Shown here: one piece after another, positions 54,856-64,000 of the stretch
Layout: each line of letters opens with the position of its first letter
Numbering within the stretch: the stretch's first letter is position 1
Assembly: GCA_003290165.1 (NCBI GenBank)
Contig: QNQO01001163.1
Coordinates: 62,001 to 126,000, forward strand
Length of the DNA: 64,000 nucleotides
Direction of reading: 5' to 3'
Source of the DNA: Berberis thunbergii
Lineage: Eukaryota > Streptophyta > Magnoliopsida > Ranunculales > Berberidaceae
Notes under the pieces: model-generated
Told to the model about the DNA's origin: nothing
The model's input: only the letters and a program-made list of their open reading frames with translations
Databases searched by the model: none
Translations under genes and position numbers: made by a program

Positions 54856-57189
54856 GAAATTGATTCCTTTTAGGAGAAGGCGAGAGATAGCGCAGGTGAG
54901 AGATAGCGGCCAGCGCCTTCCGTTTCACCGTGGCAGCAACAGAAGGCCATCACAATCTGTCGCGCAACAGAGATCTGTCGAGCAACAGATCTATCGAGCA
55001 CGTTCGCGAGCAGGTCGAGCACAGCAGGTCAAGCAGCGATCGGTCGAGCAGCAGATCTGTCGACGAGCAGATCTGTCGAGCAGGTTTCGGCGAGATCTGG
55101 ACCCTATCAGGCGAGCTCTCTCAAGCGAGCTCTCTTTCCGGCGAGATCTATAGGCGAGGGATCTCTCAGGCGATATCTCTGTCTCCGGCGAGCTTTTTTG
55201 GTTGACGCTGGATGCAGGGCTAGATACGCCGTCCTTTGGCTGCAATGGCGGCGCCGCCGGCCAACATCCCTCCCTCCACAGCGGGGGATCTGGTAATGGG
55301 GGAACGGGTAAACCCTCTTTTGCCCAGATTTTGGGTAAAATCTTGGTGGACGAAGTTGCGGAGGATCAGGTAGAAGGAACTCGTTTTCGCAAAGAGGGAG
55401 CGCCAGCAATTGGGCTTACGGCCACGGACGAAGTACGTGGCGAAGCTTTCATGGAAAAACATGTGATTGTTCTGAAGTTTTCTAGCTATCGACTAACACT
55501 GGAAGATATCCGAGATTCAATTCACAGAAATTGGGGAATTCTAGGAGATTTTTCGCTTGGTTTACGGAATCAACGGCACGTATTAGTTCGACTTCAGTCC
55601 GAGGTGGAAGCCAAGAAAGTTCTATCGAGAGACTCCTTTTTGATTCGTGGAGTTCGGTTCAAAGCATTCCGTTGGCATGATGGTTTCAGTTTGAAGGAGG
55701 ACCCGATATCGGTGTCTTTGTGGGTAGAGCTTCCTAACTTACCTTTGCATTTATTTCATCCCCCTATTTTAAAAGCAATTGTGAATTCTTTTGGTGGTTT
55801 CTTGCGGATGGATGATCATACTCGATGCCTATCGCGCCCGGGTTTTGCCCGTGTTTGCGTGGAGATGACTTTGGCAGAGAAATTACCAACTAGAGTTTGG
55901 ATTGACAGAGCTAATAATAGGGGCTTCTGGCAGAAGATAGAATATCCCGGCTTCAAATACTGTGATTTTTGCACCTTGATAGGGCATCAGGAGGATTTTT
56001 GTAGAAAATGGTTGGGCCTAAAGGGCGATGGAAAAGCTTCTGTCCTAGGTCAAGCAGCGAAGGCAGTCAACCAAAAAGTCGAAACCAATACTGTCAAGCA
56101 ACAATTCATACCAGTTACCCAAAAAGAAAAATTACCCATCCAAGAGGTGGGTACGAGTGGTGTAAAAAATGACACGGGTGCGGAGATTAACGAGGAAATT
56201 GGAGATAAGATGCCAGTGGCCACCGCTCCGACAACGGTGGTGTTGTCAAACAAATTCGAGTCACTTATCGAGAATATCGATGAAAATGAGGGTGCTCAAG
56301 AGGATAAGCCGCTAGTGTGTACGGCAATGGCTCTTGACATTGTCGCGGTTGTACCAGAATCTACAGTGGATTGCCTCTTGGAGGCGGGGTATACAGTTTC
56401 GGAGATTGAGAATGTGATTGATCCACAAGCACAGTCGTTGCTACAGGAGGATATTGTCGACTCAGGAAACACTAGCAATCACCTTGCTAAGCATATTCTT
56501 GTGGCAGCGCCGCGAGACACGGCAAGCGATACAGTGATGCATGCCGATTCAGGGAGGCCGAGGGCTGCAAACACCAAGACAGCGGCCATGGCCTCGCCCC
56601 AACCAGCGCCCCGCACCAAGGTAGAGGATGCGGCTTGCCTCAACCCGGCTCCTGGCTCCATGGCAGCGCTCTGTATCACCCCAGAGAACAATGATGATCT
56701 TCAGGCTGTGATCGGGTTCAAGAGACGTTTTGAAAAATACGGTATCAAAAATTCCCCGGATTATCAACGAATCAACGACAACTTGAATAAGGCTATATCT
56801 CTCCTCAAAGAAATGGGCAACTTCGACTGCCGAAAATCGATACACTCGAAATGACTAGCGAGGATAGTGATGAAGTCAACTAAGAATCTGAGCTAGGTCC
56901 ACAGGCAGCAAAAGTGATTTGGATTTAGGAGCTATGTCAGACGGAAAGATGAGGCGTTACACCAAAGTTATTAGCAGTTGTCCCCGAAAATCCAATAGAA
57001 CTAGGAAAGAAAAGTATAGGTACAAAGACTGAGTTCTTTGTCTAGGTTTGTTTTGGTGAATCCTATCTTTTGTGAGATTTTGTTTCGGCCTTTTAGTTAA
57101 CCCTATAGGGTCAGTCATGTAGCCTTCGGGCGTTGATTTTTAAATGAATAAAATGGGTCACCATCCCAATTTAAAAAAAAAAAAAAAAA
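54856..57189 (+). mobile_element. LINE (L1-type) carrying ORF1 only, with poly(A) tail and 14-bp target duplication
   Basis: The element starts GAAATTGATTCCTTTTAGG and has a 5' leader with repeated CGAGCAGATCTGTCGAGCAG words (54970-55085). It encodes one ORF1 and ends with a 320-bp 3' region, a TGAATAAAATGGGTCACC segment and a poly(A) run (57172-57189). The flanking 14-bp repeats show that this 2.33-kb unit inserted as a whole. No endonuclease or reverse transcriptase (ORF2) is present, so it depended on another element or on an internally deleted template. GC content is higher than in the surroundings. Confidence 0.92.
55243..56854 (+). CDS. LINE ORF1 protein (DUF4283 plus CCHC zinc finger)
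   Basis: A likely start is ATG 55243 (MAAPPANIPPSTAG). That frame needs a shift before about 55300 to join the long frame (open from 55202 to the stop after 56850) that reads TGKPSFAQILGKI. Domains: DUF4283 RNA-binding-like fold (about 55450-55700; VIVLKFSSYRLTLEDIRDSI, RGVRFKAFRWHDGF), then WVELPNLPLHLFHPPILKAI. Next is a zf-CCHC_4 knuckle, YCDFCTLIGHQEDFC (about 55957-56002), a long acidic and variable tail, and a C-terminal NSPDYQRINDNLNKAISLLK helix. Plant LINE ORF1 proteins bind the element RNA. About 500 codons remain open, which implies limited age or selection. Confidence 0.88.
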
Positions 57190-57203
57190 AACCTTTTAAT
57201 TCA

Positions 57204-58659
57204 TTTCCTTTGCCCTTTTTAATTACAACTTATTTACAAACATGTCATTGTTAATAATGAATATCCACCATCCACATCTTCTGCAACTTTCAATCCTAAC
57301 AGTTTTTTATCTCCAACCTCAAACACCATTCTGATTTGTTATGTAGATTTGGGTATTCACCGTGCCATTGGCACTAAAATTCAATTTAAGCCCTTAGGTG
57401 TGTGATGGTTAAAGTAAATTAAAAAACTTATTTCTCCAACCTCCCCCTTTGTGATTCAATATATTCTTATGTTTGGGTAAATCTCAGTCATTTTTTATTT
57501 CTAATCTCAAACACCTTTTTAATTTGTAAGATATACTAGTGTATTACCCATGCGATTGGCACGATAGTAGGTAGGTCGTGGAAATATGTCAAACTCAGTT
57601 AAATTTTTAAGCAATTAGAAAAACACATTTTAAAACTACCACGATTAATCTTTCCAAAACTTTGATTTTCCAAAATATGGAGTTCATGGTCTTTGTTTTA
57701 ATGTGTCTTAATATTAAAAATACTTAAGACGTGAAGTGCATTAAATTACAATTATTTTTTGAAAAAAATGCATACGGGTGTGAAATGCATATTTAAAACT
57801 TTAAACATTTGTATTAATGATTGGTTACATTGGAAAAATCTTCAAAAATGCATTTCAACCCTACTAAGTTTACTAAAATCCGACAACTAAGTAGATAGTA
57901 GTTATGACGATTTTGCATTAAAAAAACATTAAAATTTTATCTCTTCGCCACATATGCATTCCACAAACTTTTTTTTTACTTTTTGTTCATTTTCTTTTCT
58001 CGTTCTACTTGCAACTTATTTACAAAAACATCTTTGTTGATAATGAATCTCCACCATCAACATCTTATCCAACTTTCAATCTTGACCACCTTTTATCTAA
58101 AACCTCAAGCACCATATAGATTAGAGGATTACTTGACAACTACTCACTTACTTGAACACACTTGGATTACATTTAAACAAATAAAAGTGGGGCAACGATT
58201 GATAATGAAATATGTGCGTCGCAGTGGAAATATCGGGTCCGTATATGTCCAGACAAACCAGTTGCAACAAGAACTATAGAAATGTGTATGGGACCGAGGG
58301 ATAAGTAATTTGACTCTTTCACGAACATCTATGTTTAGAATCCACATTATGCAAAAAGACATTGATTTTGTCAATTCAAGTTGAAGTGTGATATCAAATA
58401 GATCTATTCTTTGGCATCATTTCCCTATCTATAGTTATCTCACTCGTCGATGTTAGCAACTCCTTTTCCATATCAATATCAATATCAAGGTATCTTTATG
58501 AAGAGCAATTTTGAAAATGATGATGATGACGATTTTTATGATAGTAATGACGATCGTAAAACTTTTTTCAGAATGAAATCCAACATGGAATGAAACTAAA
58601 TCAATAACTATCAGCTCCTACGACATCAATTACTCGATATGTGTATAACATCGGTGGGA
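57204..58659. repeat. AT-rich repeat: rest of copy 1 and copy 2 (possible Helitron-related), then unrecognised DNA
   Basis: 57204-57340 continues copy 1 beyond the LINE (TTATTTACAAACATGTCATTG, CAAACACCATTCTG). Copy 2 runs from about 57530 (ACTAGTGTATTACCCATGCG) to 58125 (CAAGCACCATATAG), parallel to 54350-54841 plus 57204-57340. A third CACCGTGCCATTGGCAC word lies at 57358. 58130-58659 shows no gene; ATCAATATCAATATCAAGG is a short microsatellite-like word near 58470. Confidence 0.6.
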
Positions 58660-61600
58660 ACCATGTGAACCTAAATTTTATCAATAATTTACTACAAATT
58701 ATAATAGATCAAGCGCAGTGAATAACATCATGTAAACAAATTTATCAAGATAAAAATGAAGGAAAACGAAAACCTAGTTTATTCATGCTAAGAACCCTAA
58801 TATCTTTTAAGTTACAATCCAAACTAACTAACAATAAAGATCTATCACTACTAAACACACCTACTACAATAATACATACTAAATACCAACATCCTCCCCT
58901 AACTGTGAATAACTCGACCTCAAGGTCGCGCACATATATGCAATCAACAACTCCGAATTCATGGAAGATAGAAGCAGATAAGAAATCCATGTATTATCAT
59001 AAGCAAGGTGTCCCTTCCATTGATTTAAAAAACAATTGGACTCACTGTCGAAAGGATTAACATCAAGGCTCTCCATAATGCATTTCACATGATCTGTCAC
59101 TTGAGGTGGCCGTAGGGAACGTGCCACTAGTAACGGAATGGGAGATGCAAGGTAACCATGGAACGAAGTGAGATCATCAACGTTAGATGCATGGTGCATC
59201 CAAAAACACTAGGAAAAACTGACCTCATAAGCATTGTCTCCAATCCGGCCAACAATAGGAAAAGGGGCCAATTAGTTGGATTATGAATTTTGAGCCCTTC
59301 CCCGTCTACCGCTGACCCTTCTAAAAACCATAACTAAATCGTTTGGTTCAAAAGAACCGAATTGTTTGTGTCAATCCACAACACCCTTCAGTTTATCATA
59401 TACTTAAGTTAAACGACTGCAAATATGCCAATGAATCAAACACATTTGCTCAGCCTTAACAGTTGTGTCACTAGTCACCGAGCCCATACGAGTCATAGTG
59501 CTATATCAATGGGAACAAAAGGAGAAAACCCTCCACAACCTAGAGAAGTAGCTGCCCCATACTTTTGTTCACCATATTATTATACACAAACTTTGCATGA
59601 AGAAAAATAGAAGGCCAATAACCACAATTTTCAGCCACCTAAGGCTAAAATCGACCCGACGGTTCGATTTCAAGCTGAAACCGCCACTATCAGTTTCGGA
59701 GACTTTTAAACATAAACTGAACCGAGTTATTCACAAACTGAACTGAACTGAACCGAAGTGCATCGGTTTGTTCAATTTTTCAATTTTGTCGATTCATGTA
59801 GAAGAGAGAATAAGGATAAGATGGATGGGGGCCAAATGATTTCTCCAACTGTAACCTTCAAAAAAGATGACTAATGCCACCCCAGACTCATCACTGTGCT
59901 CACGCTCCGTTGTTGTTGATGAGATGAACAACAATGCAACCAACAATCACATGCCAAGACAATGAATAATGCCACAAGAAAGAGCATGGCATCGGTAGAG
60001 TACTCGAGCAAAACATGGGAAATACCTAACCATCACTATTTTTTCCAATCACTAATGAACTGCCCAATCACTTGCCAAAATGAATAATCAATTCCACAAG
60101 AATAAACAGTAGTTATAGCAGCAACCTCATTTTCATCACATCGTTGCTTGCTCTACTAAAACAAAACAAACTCTTTTTAATAACTTTAACCTAAATTCCA
60201 CAACTATAACCTTAAAAACAAAGCTGAAACTTCACATCAACGTACAAATGAACATCAAAACCATAAAATTAGGAACTACAAGAGTTTCCACATTCAACAC
60301 TTAAAAGCTATCTGTACAGATATTCAAACTTTCAAATGAAGCAAAATTGAAGAACTGGCAGAAAGAAAGAGTAGGATACCGCAACCATTGTCACTGATGA
60401 TGAGAGTGAAGAAACACTAGGGGTGAGACCTTTAGGGGGTTATAGGGGTGAAGGAAAACAATTGGATGATAGTGTCTATGAAAAAGGGGAAGAAAATTGA
60501 ATTTGGGGAAGTGTTCACACATGGATGTGCAGGTTTGTACAACTACTTTATTAAATAAACCATTAAAGTGAATGATGGTCACTCTGAAAAGGTTAAATTT
60601 TAGGGGAATGTTCACACATGGGTTTGCAGATCTGTTCAACTTCTTTACATTAAATAAACCATTAAAAACAAGAGGATATAAATTTAAGATTTTCAAATTT
60701 TTTAAATTTCAAAATTTCATACTGATGTTTTGGTCGGGTCAGTTCCAATCGATTTTCAAACATATAGAACCGAAAGCCGAACCGACTTAGTTGGTTCTCA
60801 AATTTTTAAAACCAAAACCAAAAAATCGAACAAATATTATTGGTTCGATCGATTTAGTTAAGTTTGATCAATTTTTTGTTCAACCCTACAACCACCAAAC
60901 ATCGCAGTAGGTCACCAAAACTCTGATTAACAATCTTTGTCTGTTCATTCCGTCTGTTGATGAAATGCAGTGGATAACTTTCAAGAACAATGCAAAGTTG
61001 ACCACAAAATCTTCCAAAACTACCCTATAAACTTTTATCACAATCCGACACAATGCTCTGAGAAACACCATGAAGGCGAACCACTTCCCAAAAGTATAAA
61101 ATTAGCAACATGTTCAGCATCGTCAGTTTTCCGACATGGGATAAAATGAGCCATCTTGGAAAAATGGTCAACCGCCACAAAAACTTAATTGTAACCTTGT
61201 GGTATCGAAAACCCGGAAACAAAATCCATGGAAATATCCAACCACGACTTTTTGGAATGGGCAAAGGGGAATATGATCCAGCATTCATCAACCGTCTCTT
61301 AACATTCTGGCACACATAACATTTTTGCACAAAGGTGTTAACATCAGATTGCATAGTAGGCCAAAAGTAGTGTTCCCGTAAGAGAAACATCTTATTAACA
61401 CCAAAGTGGCTACCTAAACCTCCACTATGGAGCTAAGCAATCACTTTCTCCCGCATAGAAGAGACGAAAGTACAAATAACCTTACCACAAATAAGAAACC
61501 ATCATGTAAATGATTATCATATGATTGATGTGGCGCAACCCGACAAGCAAGATATACAGGACCAAAAAAATGATAAAAACCATACAATGTTGGCAACTCA

Positions 61601-61820
61601 TCAAACTCGTCAACAGAAGTATGCATAACAACCAAACAATTAAAGCAACAGTTTAGAGTATAGGCCTCCATGTCCCGAGACTCCTTAAGATGCTTCAGAT
61701 TAAAGGTGAAGTTATGAATTTTGTTAACCCACTTACTAATCCTGCTATTGACATGTTTATGTAAGTTAAGAAAATGAAGAGTTTCGTGATCAAATGATTG
61801 TGATACAATTAGACTTATAA
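58660..61820 (-). mobile_element. Ty3/gypsy retrotransposon remnant (minus strand): RNase H end, integrase, 3' LTR start
   Basis: The minus strand gives a connection/RNase H end (about 61800-61690, RISKWVNKIHNFTFNLKHLK), HSGGLGSHFGVNKMFLLREH and YFWPTMQSDVNTFVQKCYVC (zinc-binding integrase domain, 61440-61290). Integrase core pieces follow ([11 protein letters not shown], 61060-61035) and, beyond a hAT insert, VYNNMVNKSMG (59580-59545). The C-terminal region is at 59330-59050. A polypurine tract, AGGGGAGGA, precedes TGTTGGTATTTAG at 58891, the probable start of the 3' LTR. Stops and frameshifts are frequent. The right boundary near 61820 is abrupt. Confidence 0.82.
59640..60888. mobile_element. 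Non-autonomous hAT-like element, 1.25 kb, inserted in the gypsy integrase
   Basis: It is flanked by CAGCCACC (59632-59639) and CAACCACC (60889-60896), an 8-bp duplication with one change. The ends are TAAGGCTAAAATCGA and, reversed, TAGGGTTGAACAAAA, short imperfect inverted repeats of hAT type. Subterminal regions are rich in GAACCGA/CGGTTC words. Removing it joins two halves of the gypsy integrase reading (LGDLLRCLVV and YWPSIFLHAKFVYNN). Inside, a ~75-bp segment with GTTCACACATGG...ATTAAATAAACCATTAAA is duplicated (60510 and 60608). No transposase frame. Confidence 0.75.
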
Positions 61821-64000
61821 ATAAACGAATTCAAAGATAATGTGAGATTCAAAATAAAATAACTAAATGATAAAGTAAATCAACGATAAATAAAAAATAA
61901 TAATAATAATTCATCAATCAACCTCTTAACAATTGGTAACTTATGCCCTTTTATAATTGATCTAACTTCTAAAACAATAAACAAACTCTAATCCTAATTG
62001 GAAACAAATGCTAGAACTCTAATTGGAAACCGTGTTACAATAATATAGATCTTCTAATACTTTTATTGCTAAAATAACCTAATTACATTAGGCGGAGTGC
62101 AAGCATTCAGTTACTAAACATAAGGCGGAGTGCAACTCAAAGTAGTCTACTCTGAAACTTGCCACAATACATGTTGACTAAAAATTGAAGAACCGATTCA
62201 GAAATAAACCAAGGTGACTCAATGAACTGGTAGGTGTAATAACCTGAGAAAGCGTCGGCGCATAAGCTCATACCACGAAATGTGCCAATACGGATCAACA
62301 TAATCGTCGTCACTCATTGTGTTTGTTGTTGTAGAAACATCATTTGTTTGCTCAAATATGGGAAAGAAGTTGCACAAGTCAAATGGCTCACAAGTCGAAA
62401 TCAAGGCATGTGACGGTGCCCTTAACTTCAACAAAACGTTGGATGGACTCTGACAAACAATGTGACTCATCTTTCTATTCACGCATCCGAGCATGGTCAT
62501 TTGCATCCATAGTGCCTAAAGCTCTCAAATCTTGTGGTAACTATCTGTGCAATTCTCATTCCATTTCAACTATATCTTCCCAAGATGTCTCTGAGTATGT
62601 ATCCACTTGCATCACAGTGGAAGTAGTAGTGGGGTGTACAACACTAACAGGTGGGGGTCTAGGACAAACAGGTTCAGATTGTAGTGGTTTTATGTAATGG
62701 GTCAATAGAGGTAGTGGTATAGGAGAATCAGTTTCATGTTGGGTCTAAGAGGGGACATAAATTGTTCATGGTGGAAAATAGTAAATTTGAGGATACTCAC
62801 TACAAGACACCATGGGGTATTGCGTTATACTTTGGCTTGGGTTATATTGGTATTGGTATGAGGACGAGGAATATGATGGGTATAGTAGGAATAATAGGTT
62901 TACGAATACGATTCACAATATGGGCCACTCATTTTTTTTTTTTTACTTTCTCACATGTGGGGTGCTCTCATAATACTTCGGGTGGAAATGGTAATGGGAC
63001 CAGGGACTAACTAAAAATAAAAGCTAGGGACTGACTTAAAAATAAGGATAGGGACTTAACAAAAATAAATCTCATTCCTCCCCTCATTTGAAACAAAGGA
63101 GAGGGGTTTGGGCTGAACGAGACGGTTGCGATGTGGATAACAATTATTACTGGTAGAAACTGGCAATGGATTGCCACGAGAGGGGGTTGGTTGCAGCCTG
63201 TGATAGTGTGTCGCTCAGGGTGGGTAGATCAGGCGGTGAGGATTGTCATGACTATGATTAAATGATGAGAGTTGTCGATCTCAAGGTAGTTAAAGCGTGA
63301 AGCGAAGGTAGAACGATTTGCCAGGGCTGGGCTTAAGCGAAAAGTGGAGCGCGAAACGATGACTTTACGCAAGTAAAGCGACCCTAAAAATATTTTAATA
63401 CGATATATAAAATGTAAATATATGCATTTTGCTTGTATCTAAGCTTCTAAATATATACATTCTGTTTTTCTAGATTTAGAGGTATCAGCTCAAGTCAATG
63501 TAAGTGCTCATATCACTTCATATGTGATGATGTTTGTTACAATTCACCGCAATACCATACTTCCAACCAATGTCTTCCCGAAAACTACTCTCCCTTGGCC
63601 CACGATTTTCTTCCATAATCAATCATCTTAAGTAAACAAAAAATAACAACATTATTAATGTATAGATTATTAATGCATAATCAATGTATAAATGTGGGTT
63701 CCTTCTTTGGGTCATGACGATGGAAATTTCGGCAAAGTTTTGTTGAAGGTAAAAATATTTGTACCTCGAACAAGATTTCCAACTCCTGCTCTATTGAAGC
63801 TCTTTGATTCAACCATAAAGTTCTAAAGAGAGAAGAAGAAAAAGAAAAGGTATGAGAAGAAGAAGATGAAAAAAGACAAATCTAAAAAAAAAAACTTTTG
63901 TTTACCCATGGCTTTGGTGGCTTCATGCTTCAACTAAAAAAGGCTAAAAGCGATGGCTTTTTGTGGCTTCAGGATAGTGGCCTGGCTTTGACCAAGGCAA
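61821..64000. other. AT-rich terminal region, no confidently recognised gene
   Basis: Open frames at 62219-62506 (minus), 62344-62697 (plus) and 62762-63010 (plus) have no motif I can defend. The minus frame ends WHISWYELMRRRFLRLL, faintly like the end of plant mobile-domain proteins. 63280-63370 has AAGCGTGAAGCG...AAGTAAAGCG words like those of small DNA transposons, and the window ends in related GGCTAAAAGCGATGGC sequence. GGCGGAGTGCAA occurs twice (62092, 62123). Confidence 0.35.

Noticed and set aside
54860..55245. Arg/Ser-rich frames of 84-97 codons in the LINE leader
   Set aside because: The leader holds repeated CGAGCAGATCTGTCGAG words that give Arg/Ser codons in every frame; ORF1 starts after it.
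1..64000. tRNA, rRNA or other structured RNA genes
   Set aside because: I saw no tRNA-like cloverleaf with A/B boxes or any rRNA segment while reading; a covariance-model search would be needed to exclude small ones.

Overview
The window is nuclear DNA of a flowering plant. It is AT-rich, its genes have GT-AG introns, and recognisable exons match angiosperm families (PIN carriers, auxin response factors, chromomethylase, FAR1). I cannot name the species. Almost nothing here is ordinary host genic DNA: the window is a deep nest of transposable elements, and most recognisable genes are exon fragments that transposons have picked up.

Positions 1-40332 belong to three nested CACTA (En/Spm-type) elements of one family. 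Each has a 'B' end and an 'A' end starting CACTACACCAAAA, followed by arrays of palindromic CCACGG...CCGTGG/CAACGG...CCGTTG motifs. CACTA-3 is the outermost. Its A end is at 40332 and its B end lies left of the window. CACTA-2 (8990-37242, target duplication GAA) sits inside it in the opposite orientation. CACTA-1 (11396-24616, target duplication GTT) sits inside CACTA-2. The last insertion is proved independently, because it splits a chromomethylase exon whose reading and splice donor are restored when 11396-24616 is removed. None carries a recognisable TNP2 transposase; CACTA-2 and CACTA-3 carry a decayed Transposase_24-type gene.

All three are 'Pack-CACTA' elements. CACTA-3 carries fragments resembling a UBX protein, LHW-type bHLH, PP2C, a UAS/UBX protein, U1-70K, argininosuccinate synthase, a second bHLH, an auxin response factor and an LRR protein. 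CACTA-2 carries CCT-gamma, RDR6, NUP1/NUP136, PIN, an amino-acid transporter and CMT3-type chromomethylase. CACTA-1 carries an apparently intact CREG-like gene plus fragments of NUA/Tpr, a DUF819 protein, CDT1 and TAF6. Every recognised fragment is oriented B-to-A, the direction of the element's own transposase gene, whichever way the element faces. Introns are retained, so capture was at the DNA level.

Positions 40333-53889 are a minus-strand Copia element, cut by CACTA-3 at its left and by a 10.4-kb LTR element (41583-51967) in the middle. That LTR element has gag but no pol, an antisense spliced gene with a gypsy-type 'transposon' domain, a 179-bp tandem array of about 12 units, and a FAR1 fragment embedded in the array. 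A UDP-glycosyltransferase fragment follows at 53895.

Positions 54240-64000 hold a related pair of AT-rich repeats, one split by a complete ORF1-only LINE (54856-57189, 14-bp target duplication). A minus-strand Gypsy remnant (about 58660-61820) follows, interrupted by a 1.25-kb hAT-like element with an 8-bp duplication, and then unrecognised AT-rich DNA. The implied order of events is: Copia inserted near the glycosyltransferase sequence, CACTA-3 into Copia, CACTA-2 into CACTA-3, CACTA-1 into CACTA-2, with the LTR element entering Copia separately.
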